NCBI RefSeq assembly: GCF_004303025.1
Contig: NZ_PJQW01000005.1
Span: 2,611 to 66,610 of the forward strand
Source of the DNA: Flavobacterium sp. J27
Lineage (GTDB): Bacteria > Bacteroidota > Bacteroidia > Flavobacteriales > Flavobacteriaceae
Direction of reading: 5' to 3'
Length of the DNA stretch: 64,000 nucleotides
This document shows, piece by piece, positions 1-9,007 of this stretch. The position numbers and the translations under genes were made by a program. The stretch's first letter is position 1; each line of letters begins with the position of its first letter. The notes below the pieces were generated by a model that saw nothing but the letters and a program-made list of their open reading frames with translations, was not told the origin of the DNA and made no database searches.

Positions 1-363
1 AGTCTGCTTTTCTAAAGTAGAGATTACTTTCATCAGTTGCCCAGAAAAAGAATAAACTTCAATTTTTTTTACTTGATTGTTATCAATCAATTCCCATTTT
101 AGAAATAGTTCTTCTTCAACAGGGTTTGGATAATAAGAAATGATATCCTCAGGAAAAAATTTTAATAATTCATCCTCTTTAATTTCAGAACTATTTTTAG
201 ATGAGGGCTCTTCTTCTCCAATAGGTCTTGGAATAAAAAAACTCAACTCCCTTCTCACTTGATTTCCAGCATTGTCATAACTAAAAGAAATTCTATTCTC
301 ATAAGTTTGGCTAAATCCTAAATAAGAAATAAATAGCAACCAATAAAAAACTGTTTGTTTCAT
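1..363 (-). CDS. T9SS type A sorting-domain protein, N-terminal part (truncated by window edge)
   Basis: The reading frame opens with an ATG and a signal peptide (MKQTVFYWLLFISYLGFSQ) and runs off the left edge still open after about 121 codons. Residues 20-40 contain a short YD-repeat-like stretch (FSYDNAGNQVRRE). Around residue 78 the motif YYPNPVEEELFLKW starts a T9SS type A C-terminal sorting domain, followed by a typical KKIEVYSFSGQLMKV strand. The protein is therefore mostly secretion signals plus a short linker and is probably secreted or surface-attached through the type IX system. In Flavobacteria such small proteins often sit next to RHS-type proteins; the YD-like stretch suggests this, but the neighbour is outside the window. 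Confidence 0.75.
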   Translation of the reverse strand, partial: MKQTVFYWLLFISYLGFSQTYENRISFSYDNAGNQVRRELSFFIPRPIGEEEPSSKNSSEIKEDELLKFFPEDIISYYPNPVEEELFLKWELIDNNQVKKIEVYSFSGQLMKVISTLEKQT

Positions 364-465
364 AAATATTTGTTTGTTAATGATTTACAATGATATTTTA
401 CTATATAAACAATTAAAAAAGTCGTTCTTTGACTGCTTTTAATTGCTTCATAGAATATTTTAATT

Positions 466-3351
466 TTAAAATTCGTATCGAACCGTAAAATTCCACGTTC
501 TTCCTAATCCAAAGAAAGCATTATTTCCTCCAGCTAAACCTTTGTAAACATTCCCATTCTCTCTAAAAGTTGGTCCAGTTAGAGTATTACTATCAAAAGT
601 AGTTGGGTCTGGACTATCAACTTCATAACTTGAATTAGATTCAGAAATATATTTTCTATTGAAAATATTATTTACATTTAAACGTAAATCAATATGGTTT
701 ACTACGTTAATTCTGAATCTATAAGAAGCGAATGCATCAACAACTGTAAAATCGGGTAATAAGATTGGATTTTTAAAGAATGTAGCATTTTCCTTATATA
801 CACTAAAATTAGGATCGTACCTTTCAAGTGATGGCGAAGCATACATTCTATCTGAATACTTCACATTGGTACCAAATCTAAAATTTTTGAAAAATTCATA
901 ATCAACACCTATTGAAGCCATAAGTTGAGGCGCTCCTCCTATTTTTTGATCTTCAATCAATAAGATAGATGGCTCTGCTAAACTACCGTTTGTATCTGGT
1001 CTTAAATCTTGAAAAATAGCATTTGAACTATATTTCCATTCTCCAATAGATAACGTTCCATTTAAAATTAATCTTCTAATAGGAGCTGCCGTTACGTCTA
1101 ATTCAATCCCTCTGTTAATTCTGTTAATTCCTGATGTAGTACCAAAATTACCTAATTCTGGTGTATAATAAGGTGTTTCAGCATCTTTATGGTCAGATGA
1201 GTAAGCACTAATATTTAAACTAACACTTCTTGATCTGAATCCATAACCAATTTCAATTGATTTGAATTTTTCATTTTTATAATTTGGATTAATATCATTA
1301 TTTAAACCACTATAAACTGTTACGAATACGGGAGCTCTAGACACAAATCCTGCATTTGCCCAAATATTATGTTTTGCAGTAATATTAAAATTCACACCAA
1401 ATTTTGCATTATAACCATCTATTGGTAATTCGCTAGTAGAATTACTACTATTATTATCGATATCAAATACCCCAGAACCAGGATTAGATTCAGCATAATT
1501 AGCTAAAGTATAATCGACTCTTTGAATAAATTGTCTGTTGAATCCTCCTTGCGCCAAAAGGTTAAACTTCCAAATATCATATTCTATTTGTGCATACGAA
1601 CCTAAGTACGCTATTTTAGCATCGTATTTATAATCAACAGGATTAGCTCCTAAGTTTTTCTTTGTAAAATCAAATAATGGCTCTGGTAGAGCAGTATTGT
1701 TTGTGTTAATTGCATACCAAATACCCGCTGGATCGTTTGGAGCATCAATATAATCTGTTGCATAAGCATCAGCTCCAAACAAATCGTTTACAATTCTCGT
1801 TTTATTATATACTGTTTTACGTGCATCTATACCATAGTTTAGTTTTAAATTACTTGTTAGTTGTGTACTCAAATTTAAAATTCCACCATAAAAGGTCTGA
1901 TTAGTTACTTCTGATAGTAAGCTTATTCCAGAAGTTCTACTTACAAAACCTCCTCCTAAATTACCATCCCAAATAGAGTTTATAAATTGTCCGTTATAGT
2001 TTTCACTTCGTGTTCTTACACCATAATAAGGTATGTTTGTAGGTTGTCCTGAATTAAAACTATAAATCGTATTTAAATCTACTTGCCCGTTTCCATCTAC
2101 AAAATCTGACCATCCTAACCCTAAAATACCTCCTGAAAAGTTAGTATTTCCGCTTGTTCCTTTAGAACCGTATAATTTAGCAGACAACTGTGTTTTATCG
2201 GTAAAATTGATATCCCATTGAAAAATCCCAAGAGGCTTATGACCAAAATTTACTTTGGTAGCATAGGCTTCATTATTTAAATAACCCCAATCGCGGTTGT
2301 ATTTATAATTAGGTTCTCCGCTTCCGTTACCTCTATTTATATAATTTGATAAACTAATATTAGACATTCTTTGGTTATGCCATTGTGGAGATCCAAAAAC
2401 TTTAAATTGAAAATCATGTTTCCCTTTTTTATATCCTAAAGCTAAATAATAGGAATAGGCTTCAAAATTAGTAGAATTAACATAACCATCACCAGAGGTA
2501 GAACTTAGTAAAACATTGGCTGAAAAACCGCTCTTTAACAAGCCTGTTGCGTAAGAACCTACAAATTTTCTGTAGCCATCATTACCTGTAGCATTATATA
2601 AAAATCCGCCTTTATCGTAGTTTGCATCTCTTAAAATCATGTTGAATGTTCCAGCAACTGATGAATTCACTAATTTCGATGCTCCTAGTCCTCTTTGTAA
2701 CTGAATAGACGAAGCCACATCGTTCATTGAAGCGATATTTGCCCAATCTACAATACCTGCTTCTAAATCGTAAACAGGAATACCATCAATCATTGGAGAA
2801 ATATTGTTTTGCTCAAAACCTCTCACATTCATTCTTGTATCACCAAAGCCACCACCAACTCTTGAAGTATACACTCCAGGCATTTGGCTTGTTAATTCGA
2901 TAAAATCTTTGTTTGATACTTTTTCACGCATTTCATAATTTCTCATTGTTGAAGATGAAATAGGTGTTTTTCTATCTTTAATTACGTCGATACTTGAAGT
3001 TGTTACAATAATATCTCTTTCCGTAACGGTGTTTTCTTCTAAAAATATAATTCCTAAATCTATAGTAGATTCATTCCCTTTACCATAAAAAGGAATTGTT
3101 TTACTGATAAATCCATTCATAGAAACTTCAACTGTTCCAAAAGTTTTAGTTGTAGTTAATACGAATGTTCCGTCAAAATCTACTGAAACTTGATCTACTG
3201 CTGTAGTTCCATCTGCTTTGATTGAAACAATTGCACCAAATAAAGAAAGTTTCTCTCTGTCATCTTTAACAATACCTTTAAATTTTGTTTGAGAAAATCC
3301 TTGTGAGGATAATAAAATTAATAATAGTGAATAGCAAAATAATCTTTTCAT
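466..3351 (-). CDS. TonB-dependent receptor with CarboxypepD_reg-like N-terminal domain
   Basis: Outer-membrane receptor that imports a bound ligand using TonB/ExbBD energy; the ligand cannot be told from sequence. The order is: signal peptide (MKRLFCYSLLLILLSSQGFSQ), a CarboxypepD_reg/peptidase-associated Ig-like domain to about residue 100, a plug domain with the marker MNVRGFEQNNISPMIDGIPV near residues 175-195, then a long 22-strand-type barrel ending in an aromatic residue (FTVRYEF). The length of 961 residues is normal for the family. I chose the ATG directly before KRLFCYS; another ATG three codons upstream (MSFMKRL) is equally possible. It stands alone between an intrinsic terminator upstream and the T9SS cargo gene downstream. 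No SusD partner follows, so it is not a typical SusCD pair. Confidence 0.9.
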   Translation of the reverse strand: MKRLFCYSLLLILLSSQGFSQTKFKGIVKDDREKLSLFGAIVSIKADGTTAVDQVSVDFDGTFVLTTTKTFGTVEVSMNGFISKTIPFYGKGNESTIDLGIIFLEENTVTERDIIVTTSSIDVIKDRKTPISSSTMRNYEMREKVSNKDFIELTSQMPGVYTSRVGGGFGDTRMNVRGFEQNNISPMIDGIPVYDLEAGIVDWANIASMNDVASSIQLQRGLGASKLVNSSVAGTFNMILRDANYDKGGFLYNATGNDGYRKFVGSYATGLLKSGFSANVLLSSTSGDGYVNSTNFEAYSYYLALGYKKGKHDFQFKVFGSPQWHNQRMSNISLSNYINRGNGSGEPNYKYNRDWGYLNNEAYATKVNFGHKPLGIFQWDINFTDKTQLSAKLYGSKGTSGNTNFSGGILGLGWSDFVDGNGQVDLNTIYSFNSGQPTNIPYYGVRTRSENYNGQFINSIWDGNLGGGFVSRTSGISLLSEVTNQTFYGGILNLSTQLTSNLKLNYGIDARKTVYNKTRIVNDLFGADAYATDYIDAPNDPAGIWYAINTNNTALPEPLFDFTKKNLGANPVDYKYDAKIAYLGSYAQIEYDIWKFNLLAQGGFNRQFIQRVDYTLANYAESNPGSGVFDIDNNSSNSTSELPIDGYNAKFGVNFNITAKHNIWANAGFVSRAPVFVTVYSGLNNDINPNYKNEKFKSIEIGYGFRSRSVSLNISAYSSDHKDAETPYYTPELGNFGTTSGINRINRGIELDVTAAPIRRLILNGTLSIGEWKYSSNAIFQDLRPDTNGSLAEPSILLIEDQKIGGAPQLMASIGVDYEFFKNFRFGTNVKYSDRMYASPSLERYDPNFSVYKENATFFKNPILLPDFTVVDAFASYRFRINVVNHIDLRLNVNNIFNRKYISESNSSYEVDSPDPTTFDSNTLTGPTFRENGNVYKGLAGGNNAFFGLGRTWNFTVRYEF

Positions 3352-3607
3352 AAAACTCATTTTTAAAAATGGGTGCAAAGATTGTCTATAAAAAAAATTA
3401 AAAAAAAATTGGATTTTTTAACAAAACAACAAGGAGTTGTGATATTTATACTTGTTAATCGGTAGCTATATTTTTTTAATGTTAATTTTTTAAAAGCATT
3501 ATAACAACTTAATTTATAAAAAAAGAATATGAAATTTTTATTGCCATTTTTTTATCGAATACAAAAAAAATACTTTTAGTGAAATATTTTATAAAAAAGC
3601 ATATATA
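3352..3607. other. AT-rich intergenic region without a gene
   Basis: Between the TonB receptor start and the terminator of the bactofilin operon I find only long A and T runs and the weak -7 element given separately. No open frame of useful size, repeat or RNA gene is visible on either strand. Confidence 0.6.
3376..3383 (-). promoter_or_regulatory. Possible -7 element for the TonB receptor
   Basis: On the minus strand the sequence AATCTTTG matches seven of eight positions of the Bacteroidota -7 consensus TAnnTTTG and lies 24 nt before the chosen ATG. No TTTG-like -33 element is visible at the expected 17-23 nt spacing, so this is a weak call. Confidence 0.3.
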
Positions 3608-3646
3608 AAAGCCAAAAAACCCTTAAAACAAGGGGTTTTTGGCTTT
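3608..3646 (-). terminator. Intrinsic terminator of the sprE-bactofilin operon
   Basis: A long stem is formed by AAAGCCAAAAAACCCTT and its near-perfect complement AAGGGGTTTTTGGCTTT around an AAAAC loop. It lies 17 nt downstream of the bactofilin stop codon. The stem ends supply the T-run in either direction. Confidence 0.8.
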
Positions 3647-3662
3647 ATAAAATCAAATTTGT

Positions 3663-4058
3663 TTATTTTTTTTCTGTTTTTTGAGGTTCATTTATCACTT
3701 TTTGTTGTGATTTCATAGCACAAGTTGCTTCAAAAACAGCTCCAGATTCTACAGAAAGTCTACCTACAATTACATCTCCTTTAATCTTAGCAGTAGATTT
3801 GACAGTTAGCAATTCATCTACTTCTAATTTTCCTGTATATTTACCTTCAACATCAACATTTCTGCACTTAATATCACCTTGTACTTCACCTGATGGTCCA
3901 ATAACTAATTTTCCTCCAGAAGTATAATTCCCAATTAAAGTGCCGTCTAATCTAAAATCTTCTTTAGTTTCTATATCTCCTTTAATTATTGTTCCTTGAA
4001 CAATTCTATTGGTTTTCCCTAAAGGATTGCTTTCTGGTGTTTTATTTTTATCAAACAT
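3663..4058 (-). CDS. Bactofilin family polymer-forming protein
   Basis: Bactofilins (DUF583) polymerise without nucleotide into cytoskeletal filaments through a right-handed beta-helix. This protein has that form: a short polar N-terminus (MFDKNKTPESNPLG), a core from about residue 20 to 110 with regularly spaced V/I-x-G turns (GTIIKGDIETKEDFRLDGTL, GDIKCRNVDVEGKYTG, AKIKGDVIVGRLSVESG), and a Lys/Glu-rich tail. At 131 residues the length is typical. It begins 39 nt after the sprE stop and is followed by a strong terminator, so the two genes probably form one transcript. Bactofilins often localise envelope enzymes; a link with SprE is inference from gene order only. Confidence 0.9.
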   Translation of the reverse strand: MFDKNKTPESNPLGKTNRIVQGTIIKGDIETKEDFRLDGTLIGNYTSGGKLVIGPSGEVQGDIKCRNVDVEGKYTGKLEVDELLTVKSTAKIKGDVIVGRLSVESGAVFEATCAMKSQQKVINEPQKTEKK

Positions 4059-4097
4059 AGTCGTTAAGAGTTTTGGGGGTTATTTATTTATAGTTGT

Positions 4098-6710
4098 TTA
4101 TTTAATCCATTCTTCTAGCTTCTTCTTTACTTGAATTACCTTATAATCGTCTGTAGAAATAATATATACTTTATCTTTTATTTTATAGTCTTTATATTCT
4201 TGCAATACGCTCCATGTTGCTCGAGCTACTTCAGCAGTTATAAAACCATGAATTACTATAAAGTCTTCTTCAATAGTATAAATATCAGTAGATAATTTTA
4301 AATCGTCATTTCTTCTAGCTTCTAGATATTTATTCAGTTTCTCTATTAATTTTTGTGCACTTTCTTGATCGTCAGGAACTCTCTTTGGAAATACCAATTT
4401 CCAAGTACTGGTTTCTGATGTAACAAAATTCATAGCTTCTAATTTAGGAATATGTTTTGAAAGCAAATCTTCCGCTTCTTTTCCTTCATCTGTATTTGGA
4501 TAAGTTAAAGCTACATAATTAAGTACTTTTTTATACTCCTCTAATCCTTTTAATCTACCAACTACATTTGCTTTTAGCATCTCAAATTTTGGTAACGACT
4601 CTTCTCCTATATATTGATCAATTCTTTCTTGAACTTCAATATAAACTTCTCTTAGCTCATTTTGGGTATATCTTTTATATAGTTTATTGAATACAACTTC
4701 TGGTCTGGATTCATCATTTTCTACATTTAATGATGGATTTAGAAGAATTTGCGCATATCTGCTATCTGGATATTCTGAAACAATTTGATTTTTATAGGAT
4801 TCTGCTTTACTAGGGTTACTAATCTCATATATTTTATACAAATTATATTTCGCTGGTAAGATTAATCGTTCTTCAGGATTATTCTTTAACAGTTGCTCTA
4901 GCCTATTAGCTGCTAATTGATATTCTTTGAATTTTTCTTTATAAATAAGCCCTAATTGATAATAAGCATAGTTTCTATCTTTAGCCAATGTATCAATAGC
5001 AGTCTTTCTGGTTGGTAATTTGGACAAATAAAAAGCAACATCATACTCAGGTTTATGGATCAATACATTCGAAGTGTCTTTATATTCTTCATTGCTTGAA
5101 GCTATAGCATCGTCATTATTTGCAATAGAAGTATTTGAATCACTGGTCGAAAGTTTCCAATTGTCTTTTAGTTTCTTATTACCCCATTTGCTTTGAAAAT
5201 CTTTTTTTCCATAAGCTACCGTTACAGGGTTATAAAAATAAAATGTGCTTTGTTGTTCTTCTTTGCTACCTGCAGGAGGAAGGTTTCCTGGCGGTAACGC
5301 TCCAAAACTATTGTTTATATTGTTTTGTACTTTAGTTTTAGCAAGATTTTCTTGTTTTATGGCTTCTTTTTCTGCTTTTTCTGCTTCAGCTATAGCTTTT
5401 AAAGAATCGGCTACTTTTATTTTTTTAATATGTTCTTGAAAGTATTTTTTTCTTTCATTTTCACCCATTGCTACTATAGCCAAGATACTATCATTATCAT
5501 GTGCAATAGTTTCATATTTAATCACATCTTCTAAATTGTCTCTTTTCTTTTTAATTTTTCGATATTCTTTTGTTCGATTATCTAATTGAATTAAAGTACT
5601 GTCGTAATATTGACCTGCCAATTTATATTCTGCATTATTAAAATGAATTTCGCCAATATTTCTATAATTTGAAGCAGCTAAGTAACGATCTTGCGTAACA
5701 GCTCTTATCGATTTGTTGTACCATTTTTTGGCAGTTGAATCGATTTCTTGTTTATCATAAAAAATACCCATTTGATGATATAAAATATCTAAATAAGGGC
5801 GGTTTTCTCTATCTTCAATTAATTTATTGAATTTTTCGGTGAATAATAAGGTGTCTCCGTTTTTATAATCGAATTGTGCTGCTTGTTTTGCGTGTGCTTG
5901 AATAACATATCTTCTTGGTGATTTTCTATTCATGTCTATAACTTCTTGAAAAGCTATATAAGCGCTGTCATTGTATTCCATTGCTTCATAAAGTTGTCCT
6001 AAAATAAAGGTATATCTAGCCTTTTGTTCTTTATTTTTAGTGATTTCTTTAGCAATTTTCAAAGTAGTAATGGCACTATCATTGGCTCCAATATTCATGT
6101 AAGCCTCAGTAAGCATTGCGTTAGCGTCTGCAACATCTTGACCTTCTATTTTTTCGTCTTCTAATAACTTTTTAAGGTTTTTTATCGCTGTTTCTTCATT
6201 TTCAAGTCGAATGTTTACTTTCTCTCTCCAAACTTTTGCATGATAAATTTTATCACTAGTAGGATATTTATATAAAATATAATTTAATGCTTCTAAAGAC
6301 GGTAAGAATCGATTATCATAATATCTTGCTTTTCCTAGCAATAAATAAGCTTCGTCCATTTGAGGGTTTTTTTCTTTACCCTTGATATTCATGGAATGTT
6401 TTTGAATAGCTTTTACTGCTTTTTCTTCCGCTCTTTCAAAATTTGGATTTTTTTTATCTCCTGGCATCATTTCTTCTTCCTGAACTGGCATCCGTTCTAC
6501 AGGTAAAATATCCCAAAAATTGTCTTTATAGGTTAGAACTAAATCGGCTTTTCCAGCTTCTAAAGCCAAATTACCATTATACAAAATATTATATTCTGTA
6601 GTAACAGCATGAAAATTTCTATTGATAAACTTATCTTTCTTAACAGAACAAGCTATTAGAAAAAAAAGAAAACCAATAGTTAAGGTGTATTTAAGTATAT
6701 TGTTTTTCAA
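4098..6710 (-). CDS. sprE: Gliding motility / T9SS lipoprotein SprE (PorW-like), TPR protein
   Basis: SprE/PorW is an outer-membrane-associated lipoprotein required for type IX secretion and gliding in Flavobacterium and Porphyromonas. The N-terminus has a lipoprotein signal (FLFFLIACSVKK, lipobox Cys at residue 21), followed by NRNFHAVTTEYNILYNGNLA, characteristic of this family. The rest is a helical tetratricopeptide-rich body with motifs such as DEAYLLLGKARYYDNRFLPSLEAL (about 120-145) and AYYQLGLIYKEKFKEYQLAANRLEQL (about 580-610), a charged coiled-coil section near 390-470, and a C-terminal domain after residue 780. The length of 870 residues agrees with known SprE. Several predicted T9SS cargo proteins lie in this same window. 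No T9SS core genes are adjacent. Confidence 0.9.
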   Translation of the reverse strand: MKNNILKYTLTIGFLFFLIACSVKKDKFINRNFHAVTTEYNILYNGNLALEAGKADLVLTYKDNFWDILPVERMPVQEEEMMPGDKKNPNFERAEEKAVKAIQKHSMNIKGKEKNPQMDEAYLLLGKARYYDNRFLPSLEALNYILYKYPTSDKIYHAKVWREKVNIRLENEETAIKNLKKLLEDEKIEGQDVADANAMLTEAYMNIGANDSAITTLKIAKEITKNKEQKARYTFILGQLYEAMEYNDSAYIAFQEVIDMNRKSPRRYVIQAHAKQAAQFDYKNGDTLLFTEKFNKLIEDRENRPYLDILYHQMGIFYDKQEIDSTAKKWYNKSIRAVTQDRYLAASNYRNIGEIHFNNAEYKLAGQYYDSTLIQLDNRTKEYRKIKKKRDNLEDVIKYETIAHDNDSILAIVAMGENERKKYFQEHIKKIKVADSLKAIAEAEKAEKEAIKQENLAKTKVQNNINNSFGALPPGNLPPAGSKEEQQSTFYFYNPVTVAYGKKDFQSKWGNKKLKDNWKLSTSDSNTSIANNDDAIASSNEEYKDTSNVLIHKPEYDVAFYLSKLPTRKTAIDTLAKDRNYAYYQLGLIYKEKFKEYQLAANRLEQLLKNNPEERLILPAKYNLYKIYEISNPSKAESYKNQIVSEYPDSRYAQILLNPSLNVENDESRPEVVFNKLYKRYTQNELREVYIEVQERIDQYIGEESLPKFEMLKANVVGRLKGLEEYKKVLNYVALTYPNTDEGKEAEDLLSKHIPKLEAMNFVTSETSTWKLVFPKRVPDDQESAQKLIEKLNKYLEARRNDDLKLSTDIYTIEEDFIVIHGFITAEVARATWSVLQEYKDYKIKDKVYIISTDDYKVIQVKKKLEEWIK

Positions 6711-6816
6711 GATAAAACGCTTTATTTCTTTAACTTCAAATTTCTCTTTTTAGTATAAAGAATGGTAAAAATACATTTCTTTTTTTGATGTAAAAAAAAA
6801 CCTTTGCTTTTTTACA

Positions 6817-7482
6817 TTAATCTTGAATACTTTTTAACTCTTTTATGGCTTTAAAAGCAATGTCTATTTGATTGTCGCTCACAATAATTGTAAACTCATT
6901 AGTAGTAGAAATTACTTCATGTATAATGATTCCTTCCCAAGCTAATCTTTGGAAAATATAGTAATAAACACCCGGTACTGACACATTTTCTTGCGGAAGT
7001 TTCACCGTAATAGATGATAAATTCTCTATTTTATGTGTTATTTTTTCTGTTTTTAACAAATCAGCAACTAAATAAGCAGCAGAAGTACTTATGATAATAT
7101 TAGATTCATTTACACCTCGTGAAGAAGTGTAAAAAACATCTGATTCTTTATTGATTTCAGATAATAATTTAGCCTGATTATCTAAAAGTGTTTCCGAAAT
7201 GGTAAATGCATAATCTGTTAAAGAAGAACGAACGGTTATTTCACCTGTGTTTTTTAAAACTCGAGAAATTTTATGATTAATTTTAAAATCTAATTCTTCT
7301 GAAAGTCTTTTTAAAGACATCACAACAGCGCCCTGCTTTACATCCTTTCCTAATTCTTTTTCCAAATAGGGCATCATAACTCTAGACAAAGAAGTAAGGT
7401 TAATTATTCCTTGAGATAAGGAATTTAACAAGAATGGTTTCGACTTAATATATTGTTCTACAACTGAGGATATGGTTTTCAT
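6817..7482 (-). CDS. ACT-domain protein related to the aspartate kinase regulatory region
   Basis: The C-terminal part (residues about 145-221) resembles ACT regulatory domains of aspartate kinases (NLSSITVKLPQENVSVPGVYYYIFQRLAWEGIIIHEVISTTNEFTIIV), but the kinase domain is absent. The N-terminal 90 residues look like a winged-helix or other small helical domain (LTSLSRVMMPYLEKELGKDV, AVVMSLKRLSEEL). It could therefore be an amino-acid-sensing regulator; no substrate can be assigned. I use the ATG giving MKTISSVVEQ rather than a longer non-ATG extension. It is the third gene of a minus-strand group after the LD-carboxypeptidase and YraN. Confidence 0.7.
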   Translation of the reverse strand: MKTISSVVEQYIKSKPFLLNSLSQGIINLTSLSRVMMPYLEKELGKDVKQGAVVMSLKRLSEELDFKINHKISRVLKNTGEITVRSSLTDYAFTISETLLDNQAKLLSEINKESDVFYTSSRGVNESNIIISTSAAYLVADLLKTEKITHKIENLSSITVKLPQENVSVPGVYYYIFQRLAWEGIIIHEVISTTNEFTIIVSDNQIDIAFKAIKELKSIQD

Positions 7483-7535
7483 TAGTGTTTTTTTTACAAA
7501 TATAGCAAAAAAACACAAAATGTTATATTTATAAC

Positions 7536-7895
7536 TTAAAAATAATAAAAAGCTTCTTCTATGTGCTCAATGTTAAATTTTGAATTTTCTTTATGAATCG
7601 CAATTATATCAAAACGGATGTCTACATCTAAATCATGAAGGATAACATATTCATTAATTGCTTTTACTAATAATTGAATTTTTTTGGGTTTAACAAAGTC
7701 TTGAGGTAATCCAAATTCTAAACTAGATCTAGTTTTTACTTCTATAACAGCCAAAATAGTTTCTTTTTGTGCAATAATATCAATTTCAGCTTTGTCATAC
7801 ATCCAATTGGTTTCTAATATTTCATATCCATTTTCTTCTAAAAATGCAATTGCTTTTTCTTCACCTAATTTACCTAAATCATTATGTTCTGCCAT
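7536..7895 (-). CDS. yraN: YraN family (UPF0102) endonuclease-like protein
   Basis: Small nuclease-fold protein of the UPF0102 family, related to Holliday-junction resolvases, of uncertain cellular role. The signature LGEEKAIAFLEENGYEILETN at the N-terminus and the PD-(D/E)xK-like catalytic set AEIDIIAQ...LAVIEVKTR (about residues 36-58) are both present. The length of 119 residues is typical. It lies 21 nt after the LD-carboxypeptidase gene and 53 nt before the ACT-domain gene, on the same strand. Confidence 0.88.
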   Translation of the reverse strand: MAEHNDLGKLGEEKAIAFLEENGYEILETNWMYDKAEIDIIAQKETILAVIEVKTRSSLEFGLPQDFVKPKKIQLLVKAINEYVILHDLDVDIRFDIIAIHKENSKFNIEHIEEAFYYF

Positions 7896-7916
7896 TTTAA
7901 TAATTGATAAAGAAGA

Positions 7917-8882
7917 TTATTTATTTTTAAAACTCAATTTAATTTCTGTATCATTAACTTCAAAAGAGACTTGGCTACCTAACATTAAAGTGCGATTATC
8001 TTTTTGATGTCCAGCACAAAATTCAAAAGCAATCGGAATATTGTATTCTGTAGCAATCGCTGTAATAATTTGCACTTCATTTTGTCCAAAAGGAATTTCA
8101 TTATCGTGCATATCTCTCATGCTTCCTACAATAATTCCTTTGGCTTGTTCAAAATAACCGTTTCGTTTTAAATTATACATCATGCGATCTATATGGTATA
8201 AATATTCGTCCAAATCTTCTATAAAAAGAATTTTATTCTTAGTAGTAATCGCAGATTTTGAACCTAAGAGACTATACAAAATGGAAATATTTCCACCTAC
8301 TAATTCTCCTTCTCCTTTTCCTTTTATATCATAGGATTTTGAAGGAATTGTATAGTCCAATTTTGTGCCAAACAAAGCATCTTTAAGCGTTTGCTTCACT
8401 TTCTCAGGCGCATTTGGCACCGTAAAAGGCATAATACCATGTAAGGATGCTATTCCTAACGTATTTAAATGACTATGTAATACCGTAACATCACTAAAAC
8501 CTATAATCCATTTTGGATGCTGTAAAAATTTAGTAAAATCTAATAAATCAATAATACGAACCGTACCATAACCTCCTCGAGCACACCAAATTGCTTTTAC
8601 ATTATCGTTATCCATCATTTCTTGTAAATCAGCAGCTCGTTCTACATCTGTACCTCCTAACTGACAACTATCTAACCCTATTGTTCTTCCTAATTTAGTT
8701 TTCAATCCCCAAGATTCTAAAAGTTGAATCGCTGGTTTAGCGTCTTCTGGCATAAATTTTCTGGCAGTACATACAATAGCAACTGTGTCGCCTTTTTTTA
8801 AATAAGGTGGAATATTCATTATTTCTTGAGAATATATGGTTAAATGGATTAATAATAAGATGATACAACTACAAAACTTCAT
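7917..8882 (-). CDS. LD-carboxypeptidase / MccF-like S66 peptidase
   Basis: S66 peptidases remove the terminal D-amino acid from murein tetrapeptides (LdcA) or inactivate microcin C (MccF). The core starts at PPYLKKGDTVAIVCTARK; the nucleophile Ser is in WIIGFSDVTVLH, and later acidic and histidine positions are in GELVGGNISIL, FIEDLDEYLYHIDRM and CAGHQKDNRTL. The frame begins with about 19 residues resembling a secretion signal (MKFCSCIILLLIHLTIYSQ). A second in-frame ATG (MNIPPYLKKGD, codon at 8819-8817) would give the usual cytoplasmic form. I kept the long start because the leader is so typical. First gene of the LD-carboxypeptidase, yraN and ACT group, divergent from metG. Confidence 0.88.
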   Translation of the reverse strand: MKFCSCIILLLIHLTIYSQEIMNIPPYLKKGDTVAIVCTARKFMPEDAKPAIQLLESWGLKTKLGRTIGLDSCQLGGTDVERAADLQEMMDNDNVKAIWCARGGYGTVRIIDLLDFTKFLQHPKWIIGFSDVTVLHSHLNTLGIASLHGIMPFTVPNAPEKVKQTLKDALFGTKLDYTIPSKSYDIKGKGEGELVGGNISILYSLLGSKSAITTKNKILFIEDLDEYLYHIDRMMYNLKRNGYFEQAKGIIVGSMRDMHDNEIPFGQNEVQIITAIATEYNIPIAFEFCAGHQKDNRTLMLGSQVSFEVNDTEIKLSFKNK

Positions 8883-8901
8883 AAATTATAAAAGTTACAC
8901 C

Positions 8902-8909
8902 CAAAAATA
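8902..8909 (-). promoter_or_regulatory. -7 element for the LD-carboxypeptidase operon
   Basis: TATTTTTG on the minus strand is a full match to the Bacteroidota -7 consensus, about 20 nt before the long start codon. This supports transcription of the long, signal-peptide-bearing form. The nearest TTTG upstream is only 14 nt away, so a -33 element is uncertain. Confidence 0.45.
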
Positions 8910-8953
8910 CATAAAATAAAAGACAAAAATTCGTCAAATCATTCCTAAAGAAT

Positions 8954-8961
8954 TATTTTTG
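8954..8961 (+). promoter_or_regulatory. metG: -7 element for metG
   Basis: TATTTTTG matches TAnnTTTG exactly and lies 46 nt upstream of the metG ATG. The leader between them contains an 8-bp inverted repeat, TTCTGAAA-GTT-TTTCAGAA (8969-8987), that could fold as a small hairpin near the 5' end of the mRNA. Confidence 0.5.
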
Positions 8962-9007
8962 CATGTTTTTCTGAAAGTTTTTCAGAATTTAAATATAGAA
9001 TTGAATT

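Noticed and set aside
1710..1904. Plus-strand open frame inside the TonB receptor
   Set aside because: A shadow of a long AT-rich gene with low-complexity Leu/His/Tyr composition and no start context.
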